From the NCBI RefSeq assembly GCF_020616335.1, contig NZ_CP085051.1, positions 1,178,001 through 1,242,000 of the forward strand: a DNA stretch of 64,000 bases, read 5' to 3'. Origin of the DNA: Corynebacterium uberis (GTDB lineage: Bacteria; Actinomycetota; Actinomycetes; Mycobacteriales; Mycobacteriaceae). This document shows positions 18,114 to 26,768 of the stretch, in pieces. The notes beneath the pieces were generated by a model that saw only the letters and a list, made by a program, of their open reading frames with translations, was not told the DNA's origin and did no database searches. Made by a program: the position numbers and the translations under genes. How positions within the stretch are numbered: position 1 is the stretch's first letter; each line of letters opens with the position of its first letter.

Positions 18114-20402
18114 GTGGCGGGATTTGGATGGTTCTGGAAGGCCATGGGCTCAGGAACCGGGCGAAACCAAAAACGCAGCATCGCCATCGCCCAGGCGGCG
18201 CACGAACGAGCAGCAGACCTCGAGCAGCTTCCTGATCAGTCTGTGGCGCAGTGCGCCCGGGCGGCGACCGCTTCCGGCGCGCTGGACAACCCCACGGATT
18301 TCCTGGCTGCGTTGTCTGTGGCTGCCCAGCGCACGCTGGGGATGCGCCCGTTTGCGGTGCAGTCCCAGGCCGTGTTGCGCTTGGTGGAGGGCGACGTCAT
18401 CCATATGGCTACCGGCGAGGGCAAGACCCTCGTGGGCGCCATGGCCGCGACTGGGTACGCGCTGATGGGCAAGCGAGTGCACACGGTCACAGTCAATGAT
18501 TATTTGGCGGGCCGCGACGCCGAGTGGATGCGCCCATTGGTGGAGTTCTTTGGGCTGCGGGTGGGCGCGGTGACGGCGGCGTCATCACCCGAGCAACGCA
18601 GGCAGGCCTACGCCTGCGATGTGGTGTACGCGCCGGTCAATGAGATCGGCTTTGATGTGCTGCGCGATCGCCAGGCGACCAGCAGGTCCGCCCAGGTGCA
18701 GGCCCCCGCTCAGGTTGCGCTTGTCGACGAAGCGGACTCCGTGCTCGTCGACGAAGCACTCGTGCCCCTGGTGCTCGCGGGCAGCCGTCCGGGCACCGCG
18801 CCCACGGGACGGATCACGGGGATTGTGCGCGGATTGCGCGAAGGCAAGGACTTTAGCGTCGACGATGATCGCCGCAACGTCTTTCTCACCGAGCGCGGCG
18901 CCGGCGTCGTCGAGCGTGCGCTGGGCATTGATTCCCTCTACGGGCCGGAACACGTGGCCACCACCTTGGTGCAGGTCAACCTGGCACTTCACGCCCGCGC
19001 CCTGCTGTTGCGCGATGTCCATTACATTGTCCGCGACGGGGAGGTCAAGCTTGTCGACGCCGCCAAAGGCCGCGTCGCACAACTCCAGCGGTGGCCAGAC
19101 GGCCTGCAGGCTGCGGTGGAGGCCAAGGAGGGACTCACCGTCACCGAGGGCGGGAGGATCCTGGATACCATCACGCTGCAGGCACTCGTCGGGCGCTATG
19201 ACACCGTGTGTGGAATGACGGGCACCGCCGTGGAGGCCACCGACCAGCTGCGCCAGTTCTACGGCCTGCGCGTCTCTGAGATCGAGCGCAACGAACCGCT
19301 ACGCCGATTCGATGAGGCCGACCGCATCTACGCCACCATGGAAGACAAGCTCGCGGCCATCGTCGACGAGGTAGAGGCCATTCACCTCACCGGCCAACCC
19401 GTCTTGCTGGGTACCCAGGACGTGGCAGAATCCGAGGAGCTCGCCGCGCGACTGCGCGACCGAGACATCCAGGTCAACGTCCTCAACGCGAAAAACGACG
19501 CCCAGGAGGCCGCCATCATCGCCGAAGCCGGCGACCGGGGACGGGTCACCGTGTCGACCCAGATGGCCGGACGCGGCACGGACATCCGGCTCGGCGGGGC
19601 GGATGAGGCCGACCATGACGCGGTCGCGGCAGCGGGAGGCCTCGCCGTGCTGGGGACCGCCCGGCACCGGACCGCGCGGCTGGACAACCAGCTGCGGGGG
19701 CGCGCCGGACGCCAGGGCGACCCAGGATTGAGCTTGTTCTTTGTCTCGCTCGAAGATGACGTGGTGGTGGCCGGCGGCTCGGGGGAGCGGATCACCGCCC
19801 ACCCGGACGGCACCGGGCGGGTCACGGATAAATCCGTGCAGGACTTCGTGGAGCACTGCCAGCGCGTCACCGAAGGCCAGCTGCTGGAGATCCACGCCCA
19901 GACCTGGAAGTACAACAAGCTGCTCAGTGACCAGCGCGACATCATTGATGAGCGCCGCGACCGACTCCTTGATACCCCGCAGGCCTGGGAGGAGCTAGCG
20001 CAGGCCGCGCCACAGCGCGCCGAGGAGCTTGCCCAGCTACCCGCCGCGACGCGTGAGGATGCCGCCCGGACCATCATGTTGTTCCACCTCGACGATGAGT
20101 GGGCCGAGCACCTGGCGATCATGGATGACGTGCGCGAATCCATCCACTTGCGCGCGATCGCGCGGGAGACGCCGATCGATGAGTACCACCGCATCGCGGT
20201 GCGCGAGTTTAAGGACCTGGCCCAACGCGCCGTGGATAAGGCCGTGGAGACCTTCCAGCGCGTGCCCATCGACGAGTCGGGCGCACACCTGGAGGAAGTA
20301 GAGCTGTCTCGTCCCTCGGCGACGTGGACCTACATGGTCTCTGACAACCCGCTGTCCGGCGGTTCCTCACTCGCCCGCGGGATTGGCGATATCTTCCGTT
20401 AG
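18114..20402 (+). CDS. secA2: Accessory preprotein translocase ATPase SecA2
   Basis: A 762-aa SecA homologue, shorter than housekeeping SecA (about 850-950 aa) and lacking the C-terminal zinc-binding linker, as in actinobacterial SecA2. Walker A is MATGEGKTLVG, the DEAD-like box DEADSVLVDEA, and the second ATPase domain has STQMAGRGTDIRLGG and LRGRAGRQGDPG. It powers export of a subset of proteins through SecYEG. GTG 18114 is chosen because GGAGGTGA (18101-18108) sits five bases upstream; ATG 18096 would overlap that site. It precedes odhI, the usual corynebacterial order. Confidence 0.93.
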   Translation: MAGFGWFWKAMGSGTGRNQKRSIAIAQAAHERAADLEQLPDQSVAQCARAATASGALDNPTDFLAALSVAAQRTLGMRPFAVQSQAVLRLVEGDVIHMATGEGKTLVGAMAATGYALMGKRVHTVTVNDYLAGRDAEWMRPLVEFFGLRVGAVTAASSPEQRRQAYACDVVYAPVNEIGFDVLRDRQATSRSAQVQAPAQVALVDEADSVLVDEALVPLVLAGSRPGTAPTGRITGIVRGLREGKDFSVDDDRRNVFLTERGAGVVERALGIDSLYGPEHVATTLVQVNLALHARALLLRDVHYIVRDGEVKLVDAAKGRVAQLQRWPDGLQAAVEAKEGLTVTEGGRILDTITLQALVGRYDTVCGMTGTAVEATDQLRQFYGLRVSEIERNEPLRRFDEADRIYATMEDKLAAIVDEVEAIHLTGQPVLLGTQDVAESEELAARLRDRDIQVNVLNAKNDAQEAAIIAEAGDRGRVTVSTQMAGRGTDIRLGGADEADHDAVAAAGGLAVLGTARHRTARLDNQLRGRAGRQGDPGLSLFFVSLEDDVVVAGGSGERITAHPDGTGRVTDKSVQDFVEHCQRVTEGQLLEIHAQTWKYNKLLSDQRDIIDERRDRLLDTPQAWEELAQAAPQRAEELAQLPAATREDAARTIMLFHLDDEWAEHLAIMDDVRESIHLRAIARETPIDEYHRIAVREFKDLAQRAVDKAVETFQRVPIDESGAHLEEVELSRPSATWTYMVSDNPLSGGSSLARGIGDIFR

Positions 20403-20436
20403 GTCCCTGGCGTGCCTTAAACATGTCAGTTGCCGC

Positions 20437-20442
20437 TATGAT
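20437..20442 (+). promoter_or_regulatory. -10 box for odhI
   Basis: TATGAT in the 174-bp secA2-odhI gap, about 135 bp before the start codon, with a weak -35 CTTAAA 17 bp upstream. Confidence 0.4.
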
Positions 20443-20576
20443 GTGGCGTAGTGCTTATGGAGTGCTCGCAAGGGCCTCGGGCCGCTGTCACCCCGGTGTC
20501 GATTCCGCGGCGCCGTGGGCGCTGGTGTGCCAGGCTGAGAAGCAAGCGCGTGAAATGAAAGCAGAAAGGTAGGGCA

Positions 20577-20993
20577 ATGAGCGATATCACCCAGGCGGAG
20601 ACAACCTCGGTTTTCCGGGCGGAGCTGCTCAAGGAGATGGAGTCCGGAGCGAATGCCGCCCCGTCTACTGATGGGGCAGAAAACCTTCCCGGCGGAGCCG
20701 CCCTGCTGGTGGTCAAGCGCGGCCCGAATGCGGGCGCCCGATTCCTCCTCGACCAGGACACCACCACGGCTGGTCGGCATCCCGAATCAGACATCTTCCT
20801 TGATGACGTCACCGTTTCTCGCCGGCACGCGGAGTTCCGCAAGCACGGCGACGGCGACTATGAGGTCGTTGATGTGGGAAGCCTCAACGGCACCTACGTC
20901 AACCGGGAGCCCCGCAACTCTGAGGTGCTCACCTCCGGAGACGAGATCCAGATCGGCAAGTTCCGCCTGGTCTATCTCACGGCCGGCAAGTAG
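20577..20993 (+). CDS. odhI: FHA-domain TCA-cycle regulator OdhI (GarA homologue)
   Basis: A 138-aa FHA protein. Unphosphorylated OdhI binds and inhibits the E1 component of 2-oxoglutarate dehydrogenase; phosphorylation by PknG and related kinases at the N-terminal Thr pair relieves this. Here the pair is in ETTSVFRAELLKEME (Thr9, Thr10). The FHA core is intact: GRHPESDIFLDDVTVSRRHAEFR and DVGSLNGTYVNREP. Length and sequence are close to C. glutamicum OdhI. ATG 20577 has AAAGG (20565-20569) seven bases upstream. It lies between secA2 and ftsR as in other corynebacteria. Confidence 0.97.
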   Translation: MSDITQAETTSVFRAELLKEMESGANAAPSTDGAENLPGGAALLVVKRGPNAGARFLLDQDTTTAGRHPESDIFLDDVTVSRRHAEFRKHGDGDYEVVDVGSLNGTYVNREPRNSEVLTSGDEIQIGKFRLVYLTAGK

Positions 20994-21101
20994 CCACCGG
21001 GGGCGCCGCCGCTCCGGCTTCACCTGGTTGGCGGGCGCCCCGCCGCGTTAGTCTTCCCCGTTTCCCATCCCCGCTTATGTGAAAGTGGCCTTCGATCTCC
21101 C

Positions 21102-21848
21102 GTGAACGCAGCACGTAAGTCCGCGGCAGTCCGCGCGAACGCGAATATTGGTGCGCGGCCCAAAAAGACGATGTCTATTGGCGTGGTCCTGGAACGCCTC
21201 CGTGAAGAGTTCCCAGACGTTACCGTCTCAAAGATCCGCTTCCTGGAGTCAGAGGGCCTAGTGACGCCGCAACGCACGGCGTCCGGGTACCGCCGCTTTA
21301 CTGAAGAAGACGTTCAGCGGCTGCGCTATATCCTGGTGACCCAGCGCGATAACTATCTACCGCTCAAGGTCATCCGCGAGCAGCTAGAGGCCATGGATTC
21401 CGGGCAGGTGACGGCGATCCTGACGGCGGGAGACACCAAGACCTTGGTCTCTCCTGAAAACTTCCGCGCGCCGGCCGCAACGCGGCTTACGGATGCAGAC
21501 GTTGCCACCCAAGCCGGCGTCGACCTGCCTGTTATCGCGGAGCTGGTCAAGGCCAAGCTCATCCACCCGGACGCGGCGGGCTTTTTTACGGCTGATGACG
21601 TAACGGTGGTCGCCACCGTAGAGGCGCTGCGTGGGTTCGGATTTGATCTGCGCCACGTGGGGCTGTTGCGAGGCGCTGCGCGCCGGCAGGCAGACCTCAT
21701 CGCCCAGGTGGCGGCCCCGGTCGCCCGCTCGGGCATGGCCGGGGCGCGCCAGCGCGCTGAGGATACCGCTCAGCAGATGAGCGCACTGACCGTGTCCTTG
21801 CATGCGGCGCTGGTCAAGGCCGCATTGCGTGAAGATCTTGGCTGGTAA
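21102..21848 (+). CDS. ftsR: MerR-family regulator FtsR
   Basis: A 248-aa MerR-type DNA-binding protein located directly after odhI, the position of FtsR (Rv1828 homologue), which activates ftsZ in C. glutamicum. The winged helix spans about residues 24-95 (SIGVVLERLREEFPDVTVSKIRFLESEGLVTPQRT, with YRRFTEEDVQRLRYIL as the wing end). The C-terminal half contains a second helical effector-like region. GTG 21102 is the upstream start; ATG 21171 (MSIGV) would also leave a full HTH. The next gene starts 18 bp after the stop. Confidence 0.88.
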   Translation: MNAARKSAAVRANANIGARPKKTMSIGVVLERLREEFPDVTVSKIRFLESEGLVTPQRTASGYRRFTEEDVQRLRYILVTQRDNYLPLKVIREQLEAMDSGQVTAILTAGDTKTLVSPENFRAPAATRLTDADVATQAGVDLPVIAELVKAKLIHPDAAGFFTADDVTVVATVEALRGFGFDLRHVGLLRGAARRQADLIAQVAAPVARSGMAGARQRAEDTAQQMSALTVSLHAALVKAALREDLGW

Positions 21849-21866
21849 AAAAGGGGGTAAGGATCG

Positions 21867-22451
21867 GTGGCTAGCCGTGAAGTCCGGCTCCTAGGCATCC
21901 GCACCTTCGGGCCGGAGGAATTTTGTTGCGCGCTGCTGCACGTCGTGGGGCAGCGCCGGGTCATCCCGGTGTGGATGACCCCGAGCACCGCACGGAGCTT
22001 GGCACGGCGCACAGCCGGGGCGGGCCCGCGGCGGCCAGAGGCGCTGGAGCTGCTGGCAGAAACGATCGGGGAGAGTGCCCAGGGCATTGCGCGCATCAAC
22101 GTGGGCAGTGCGCACCGCGGCGTCTTCTACACCGATATTGAGCTCGGCGACGGCACGCAGCTGGACGCCAAAATCTCCGACGGCCTGGCGTTGTCCGCCC
22201 TCGTGGGTACCCCTGTGACGGTTGCAGAAGAAGTCATAGCGGCAACAAGCGTGTATGTTCCGCGCGACGAAGAGCTGGAATTGCTTGGGGTGGAAATTCC
22301 GGAGGATTCTTCCGTCGCAGAGGCTGAGCAAGAAACTGCGTCAGCATCTGGCGACGCACAAGCAGATGCTGATTTTGAGGCACTCATGCGTGATATGGGC
22401 GTCTCGGAGACGGATTTGTGGGGTCAGGAGCCACCCACTGAAGGCGAGTAA
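21867..22451 (+). CDS. Bifunctional nuclease family protein (DUF151)
   Basis: A 194-aa protein of the DUF151/BFN-like family (Rv1829 homologue by order). The core has LPVWMTPS-like RRVIPVWMTPSTA, a repeated ARRT region and the ISDGLALSALVGTPVTVAEEVI block that is highly conserved in this family. The C-terminal 45 residues are acidic and probably flexible. Plant members are described as nucleases; the bacterial role is not established. GTG 21867 is preceded by AAAGGGGGTAAGGA. It lies between ftsR and a second merR gene, a conserved actinobacterial cluster. Confidence 0.85.
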   Translation: MASREVRLLGIRTFGPEEFCCALLHVVGQRRVIPVWMTPSTARSLARRTAGAGPRRPEALELLAETIGESAQGIARINVGSAHRGVFYTDIELGDGTQLDAKISDGLALSALVGTPVTVAEEVIAATSVYVPRDEELELLGVEIPEDSSVAEAEQETASASGDAQADADFEALMRDMGVSETDLWGQEPPTEGE

Positions 22452-22478
22452 CTCTAAGGTTCAACTTTAACTTGAGAG
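22452..22478 (+). promoter_or_regulatory. 27-bp imperfect palindrome before merR
   Basis: CTCTAAGGTTCAA, one C, then TTTAACTTGAGAG; the two 13-base arms match at nine or ten positions as an inverted repeat. It starts at the base after the DUF151 stop codon and lies 96 bp before the second merR gene. The size fits a MerR-type operator, so autoregulation by the downstream gene or control by FtsR is plausible. Confidence 0.5.
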
Positions 22479-22573
22479 TTTCGGCGTGTCGCATGCCCAC
22501 GGCCACCGCGTGGTCTAGTGTGGGCAGCAACGGGCGCCTTGCGCGCCGCCATAAACGCCATTGGAGTAATTAC

Positions 22574-23125
22574 GTGAGCAGCACCGATCGACCTGTGCAG
22601 GAATCCCTCTTTGACCTCGGCCCCGGCGATGAGGTGGGCTACCGCGTGCCCATCGCCTGCCAGGTAGCGGGCATTACGTACCGGCAGCTCGACTATTGGG
22701 CGCGCACCAACTTGGTCAAGCCCTCCATCCGGGCCGCCCGCGGCTCCGGCTCGCAGCGGCTGTATTCCTTCCGGGACATCTTGGTGCTCAAGATTGTCAA
22801 GCGCCTGCTGGATACGGGCATTTCCCTGCAGAACATCCGGCTGGCCGTAGACAGGCTGCGCGACCGGGGTGTTGATGACATCGCGGAGATCACGTTGGTG
22901 TCTGACGGTTCGACGGTCTACGAGTGCCGCTCCGCCGACGAGGTCATTGACCTGTTGGGCGGCGGCCAAGGCGTGTTCGGTATTGCCGTTCCGGGGATCG
23001 TGCGCGAGCTGTCCGGAACCATCGCCTCCTTCCCCTCGGAGCGCGTGGATAGCGCAGGGGAGGCACCGACGGTCATCGGTGTCGATGAGTTGGCCGCACG
23101 GCGCCGCTCGCGCAAGACCTCTTAA
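22574..23125 (+). CDS. MerR-family transcriptional regulator (Rv1830-like)
   Basis: A 183-aa MerR protein. The helix-turn-helix region is VPIACQVAGITYRQLDYWARTNLVKPS with the wing SQRLYSFRDILVLKIVKRLLD and the helix GISLQNIRLAVDRLRDRG. The remainder (STVYECRSADEVIDLLGGGQGVFGIAV) is characteristic of the actinobacterial protein encoded third after odhI/garA. GTG 22574 is chosen over the open frame from 22472 because GGAG (22563-22566) is seven bases upstream. A strong terminator follows. In mycobacteria the homologue affects division-related genes; here the target is unknown. Confidence 0.88.
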   Translation: MSSTDRPVQESLFDLGPGDEVGYRVPIACQVAGITYRQLDYWARTNLVKPSIRAARGSGSQRLYSFRDILVLKIVKRLLDTGISLQNIRLAVDRLRDRGVDDIAEITLVSDGSTVYECRSADEVIDLLGGGQGVFGIAVPGIVRELSGTIASFPSERVDSAGEAPTVIGVDELAARRRSRKTS

Positions 23126-23148
23126 CACTCCCGCTCTCCATAGCGTTA

Positions 23149-23177
23149 ACGCCCCGCACATTGGCGGGGCGTTTTGT
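23149..23177 (+). terminator. Terminator after merR
   Basis: AACGCCCCGC (23149-23158) pairs with GCGGGGCGTT (23164-23173) and is followed by TTGTT. It closes the odhI-ftsR-DUF151-merR cluster. Confidence 0.85.
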
Positions 23178-23226
23178 TGTGTCCAGACTAGGTGGGTCTT
23201 CTTCTGCGTCGAACCAGCGTTCCTTT

Positions 23227-23252
23227 AAGGGGCGGGGAGGAGGGCGCCCCTT
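23227..23252 (-). terminator. Hairpin after VWA gene
   Basis: AAGGGGCG/CGCCCCTT stem with a 10-base loop, 14 bp past the stop of the VWA gene; on the minus strand it is followed by AAAGG rather than a U-tract, so it is a modest terminator candidate. Confidence 0.4.
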
Positions 23253-23266
23253 GGAGAGGAACGCCG

Positions 23267-24802
23267 CTACTGCGCGCCGGCGGCGGTGCGTACCGCCTGG
23301 ACGATCTGCGCGGGGTCAGCAACCTGGGTGAACGCATGAGCAGCGTTCTTGAGTCCCTCATCAACCGGGGCGGATCCCACGTGCACGACGGACAGCGACA
23401 CCGCGTTGCCCGCAATGTCCTTGACCTGCTGAATGAACTCCGGATCCGGGGTGATGTCCTGCGCAGCCGTGCCGGAGGTCACCAGCACCACGCGGACCGG
23501 CTGGGCGGTCGCGGCTGCCTGATCGGCGCCGGCGCGGAGAGCCTCAAGCAGCGAGGTGCGCGTCATGGGCACGCCGCCGGTGCCAAACTGGTTGAGCACC
23601 TCCGGCAGGTCACTGCCCTGGGTAAATCCGAGGTTGGCGCGCCACGGGCGTACCACACCCGGGTTGAGCGGGGAGGAGTAGTTCCACAGGGACGACAGCT
23701 GGCCGCGCTCCTGCAGGGCGCCAGCGCTCTGGGCAATGGCGTCAGTGGCCTGGGGGAAGACGCCCGTAATCTGCTCGGAGGCGTCGAGGAGGAACAGGGT
23801 CTGCATGGTCTGGGCAGGCTGCGCAGGCGCCGGTGCTGCGGGGTCCTGGCCGTCCTTGCCCGGCTGTTCGGTGGCGGGTGCGGACGCATTCGCGTCATCG
23901 CCAGCAGGCTGCGGTGCCGGCTGCGCCTCCGGGGCGGGTGCCGGGACGCGGGGCAGGGCGGTCAACCCTAATGCTGCGTAGACGTGTTCCAACGCGCCGC
24001 GGGTTTCCGGGTTGAGCTCAGGAGCAGGGGTGGCCTTCTGCGCTACCTGTTCAACGGCGGCGACGGCGGCACGCACCTGATCCGGCTGGGCGCCGTTGTC
24101 ATTGTGGGAGATCACCGGGATGGCTGCATAGGGCAGCACGGCCCCGGGGACGGGGGTAAAGGAGCGGCCCTCAGGAACAGCGGTGTCTACCGTGGCGATC
24201 ATGGCATCCGGGTTGGCGGTGACAGCGGCGATGTCTGCGCCTTTGTCCCGGGACACAAGGGCCTCGGCGGCGGCGGGATCTCCGGTCAGCGCGGTGGCGG
24301 CGACCACGGCGACGTCGGGAGCCTGGGTGCTGGGGTAGAAGACGCGGTCAGCGGTCAAGGTGCCGGGGTCGGCGACGGGCTGCGCCGTGGACACGCCGAC
24401 GGGCCGGGTGCCGAGTACCGCTGTGGGCGCCTCAACCTTGGCTAGGCCGTGGGAGTGGAGGAGGGCGTCGGTAGCCGGGGAGTCCACGCCGACAAAGAGG
24501 GCGGCTTGTTCAATGGAATCGACGACCTGTGGGGTGACGCAATGATCCTGGAAAGTCGGGTGAGTATCGGCGTAGGAGCTGATGAAGTCATGCGCGGCAC
24601 CGGGTGTTTGTTCGGCGACCGGAATGATGAGTTCTCCCTGCGCGCAATCGCCGGCACCCGCGGCGGCATCCGAGTTGGAATCGCGGTCCTTGACCGCCAG
24701 ATACACCAACGCGGCCACCACGGCGATGACGGCAATGACGGTGAGAATTATCGCTCCGATGAGTGCAGACCGATTACGATCGGTCCTGTGTTGAGCGGCC
24801 AC
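23267..24802 (-). CDS. Membrane-anchored solute-binding-like / VWA protein
   Basis: A 511-aa exported protein. One N-terminal membrane helix (about residues 15-37, LIGAIILTVIAVIAVVAALV) is followed by a periplasmic-binding-protein-like region (ELIIPVAEQTPGAAHDFIS, about 55-270), an Ala/Pro-rich linker (about 280-335) and a von Willebrand A domain that opens with TLFLLDASEQI and contains RVVLVTSG. The canonical metal site DxSxS is degenerate (DASEQ). Similar substrate-binding/VWA proteins occur across actinobacteria near the cell envelope; function is not known. It is on the opposite strand to the merR cluster and is preceded by the glycosylase-named gene. Confidence 0.82.
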   Translation of the reverse strand: MAAQHRTDRNRSALIGAIILTVIAVIAVVAALVYLAVKDRDSNSDAAAGAGDCAQGELIIPVAEQTPGAAHDFISSYADTHPTFQDHCVTPQVVDSIEQAALFVGVDSPATDALLHSHGLAKVEAPTAVLGTRPVGVSTAQPVADPGTLTADRVFYPSTQAPDVAVVAATALTGDPAAAEALVSRDKGADIAAVTANPDAMIATVDTAVPEGRSFTPVPGAVLPYAAIPVISHNDNGAQPDQVRAAVAAVEQVAQKATPAPELNPETRGALEHVYAALGLTALPRVPAPAPEAQPAPQPAGDDANASAPATEQPGKDGQDPAAPAPAQPAQTMQTLFLLDASEQITGVFPQATDAIAQSAGALQERGQLSSLWNYSSPLNPGVVRPWRANLGFTQGSDLPEVLNQFGTGGVPMTRTSLLEALRAGADQAAATAQPVRVVLVTSGTAAQDITPDPEFIQQVKDIAGNAVSLSVVHVGSAPVDEGLKNAAHAFTQVADPAQIVQAVRTAAGAQ

Positions 24803-24817
24803 TGGGGCGGTCCTCCC

Positions 24818-25729
24818 TTAGCTAGTCTGACTGTTAACTAGAAGTTTAGCGTCTTCGCAAGAGAAGACAATCTCTAACAGTAATTGTCTTATATCATTTC
24901 CGCGGGCGCTGAGCTCCCTTTGCCGGTGCACATAGGTTGCTTTACCTTCGGCAGTTTCAATGGGGACCACGCCCAGCCCCAGAGACGAGCAATCATAGGG
25001 GGAGGCCTCCATATCCAGGATGCGCGCATCCCACGCCAGGCCAAAGGCATCCAGCACCAACTCGCCGGGCACCGCCGGCGTCAATTTCAACGCCCATTTG
25101 ACCAGGTCCATCGTGGCATGCAAACACCCTGATTGGTCACACGCCGCCTGGCTGGAGCGGGACAACTCGCACGCGTTGAGGGGGCGGGCCGCGGGGGTGA
25201 AAAACCGGAACGCGTCAAAGTGGGTGCACCGCAATTGGTGGTCTTCCACCACCGCGTTGGTGGCGTTGGCTCCCAGCCGCAGGGGAAGATCATGGCGGGG
25301 GACGCCCCGATAGACCATCGCCCATTCGTGCAGCCCAAAGCAGTCAAAGCGGGCCGGATTGGTGGCGGTAGCGTGCAACATCGTTGCGGCCTGGGCAATC
25401 ACCTTTCCGCGCCGGCGCCGAAATTCAGCCACGTCTACGCCCACGGAGCCATCCGGGAAGCGGCGGTAGAACGGCCAATCCAGCTGGCGCGGGTGGTCCT
25501 GGCCCACGAGTCGCGCCCCCACACCCGGGTGCCAGCGGTGCAGGTGGGATGGCCGAATTGAATAATAATCAAAGAGGAAATCAAAGACGGGATGGCGCTG
25601 ACCGGTGCGGCGCCGCTGTCGGTGCTCAGCGTCGAAGCTATCGGCGCGTGCGGTGTGGCGCTCTTCGCGGGCGCGGGCGGAGGGGGCGTCGATAAGCTCG
25701 ATGGGACGGGGGCTACTCACTGGTGTCAT
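24818..25729 (-). CDS. Conserved actinobacterial protein, annotated elsewhere as 3-methyladenine DNA glycosylase
   Basis: A 303-aa soluble protein of an actinobacterial family that databases often name 3-methyladenine DNA glycosylase; I see no helix-hairpin-helix or AlkA motif that would support this activity. Conserved-looking blocks are HPVFDFLFDYYSIRPSHL, LHEWAMVYRG, LRLGANATNAVVEDH and SGCLHATMDLVKWA, the last with a Cys-x-His pair. The start ATG 25729 overlaps the end of the upstream CBS gene by 17 bp, so it is in the same transcript. A further exact copy of the dispersed motif lies in its N-terminal codons (25682-25697), encoding the LIDAPS part. Confidence 0.7.
   Translation of the reverse strand: MTPVSSPRPIELIDAPSARAREERHTARADSFDAEHRQRRRTGQRHPVFDFLFDYYSIRPSHLHRWHPGVGARLVGQDHPRQLDWPFYRRFPDGSVGVDVAEFRRRRGKVIAQAATMLHATATNPARFDCFGLHEWAMVYRGVPRHDLPLRLGANATNAVVEDHQLRCTHFDAFRFFTPAARPLNACELSRSSQAACDQSGCLHATMDLVKWALKLTPAVPGELVLDAFGLAWDARILDMEASPYDCSSLGLGVVPIETAEGKATYVHRQRELSARGNDIRQLLLEIVFSCEDAKLLVNSQTS
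25682..25697 (+). repeat. dispersed 16-bp motif, exact copy 3
   Basis: GGGGGCGTCGATAAGC on the plus strand, antisense within the N-terminal codons of the minus-strand glycosylase-named gene. Confidence 0.8.
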
Positions 25730-26768
25730 GGGTCCAATCGTTGACCGTGCCTACGTATTCTTCGATGAGATCCTCCAGCGTGACCACGCCCACGAGCCGC
25801 CCGTGGTCGCGCACCTGGGCCATGTGCGCCGAACGAACGTGCAATGTGTGCAGCGCCTCGTCGAGGGTGGAGTCCGCCTCCACGGTGATTAGCGGGCGCA
25901 GCCGGTCGCGGGGGATAGCAGTATGCGGGTCGGTGGTCTCCAGGTCCGGCAGCACGTCCTTGATGTGGATGTAACCCAGGTAGGCGCCGTCGCTGCGCAC
26001 CACGGGGAAGCGGGAAAAGCCGGTCTCCAGGACAAGGTCTTCCAGCGCGGCCAGGGTTGGACCGGTGGCGCCGTAGCGCAAGGTACGCACCTCATCGACG
26101 CCGATGGTCACCTCCCGCAGGCTGCGATTTTCCGAGCGCAACGCCTTATTCAGGCGGGCATGTTCCTCCGCGTCGAGGTAGCCTTCCGCGCGCGATTCGG
26201 CGATCATGCTGGCAAGCTGTTCCTGATCCACCGTGGAATCAAGCTCATCTTTTTGTTCGATGCCAAACATGCGCAAGGTGATGCGCGCGAGCCAGTTGAG
26301 AAACTCGATGATCGGCCGGGTGAGCCACACCCACCGGATCATCAGTGGTGCCAGCCACATTGCCAAAGACTCGGGGCCGGCGATGGCAATATTCTTGGGC
26401 ACCATCTCGCCGACCAGAATATGCAAAAAGGTGATGATGGCCAGGGCGATGACAAAGGATAGCGGATGAATCAGCCCCGGCGAGATGCCCAATGCCGTAA
26501 ACGGCCCCACCACAAAGTGGGCCACCGCCGGTTCAGCCACCTTGCCCAACAATAGCGAGCAAATAGTGATGCCAAACTGCGCTCCGGCCAGCATGATCGA
26601 TAGGTGCTCGGTGGCGTGGAGCACCTCACGCGCCCGCGGGCGTCCCTGGGCAATCAAAGACTCGATGCGATCACGGCGCGAGGAAATAAAGGAAAACTCA
26701 GCGGCCACGAACAGCGCATTCGCGCCCAGCAGCGCGAGGATCAAAGCCACGGTGGTCAATACACTCAC
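25713..26768 (-). CDS. CNNM/CBS-domain membrane protein (CorC/hemolysin family), B
   Basis: A 351-aa protein with an N-terminal CNNM (DUF21) domain of three to four helices (residues 1-180; AEFSFISSRRDRIESL, PKNIAIAGPESLA) and a CBS pair (about 215-335) including FSRFPVVRSDGAYLGYIHIKD and VVTLEDLIEEYVGTV. It lacks the CorC_HlyC C-terminal domain that the neighbouring paralogue has. Family members are linked to magnesium or cobalt efflux; function here is inferred. It overlaps the upstream paralogue by four bases (ATGA-type), so the two are likely co-translated and may form a heteromeric transporter. Confidence 0.88.
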   Translation of the reverse strand: MSVLTTVALILALLGANALFVAAEFSFISSRRDRIESLIAQGRPRAREVLHATEHLSIMLAGAQFGITICSLLLGKVAEPAVAHFVVGPFTALGISPGLIHPLSFVIALAIITFLHILVGEMVPKNIAIAGPESLAMWLAPLMIRWVWLTRPIIEFLNWLARITLRMFGIEQKDELDSTVDQEQLASMIAESRAEGYLDAEEHARLNKALRSENRSLREVTIGVDEVRTLRYGATGPTLAALEDLVLETGFSRFPVVRSDGAYLGYIHIKDVLPDLETTDPHTAIPRDRLRPLITVEADSTLDEALHTLHVRSAHMAQVRDHGRLVGVVTLEDLIEEYVGTVNDWTHDTSE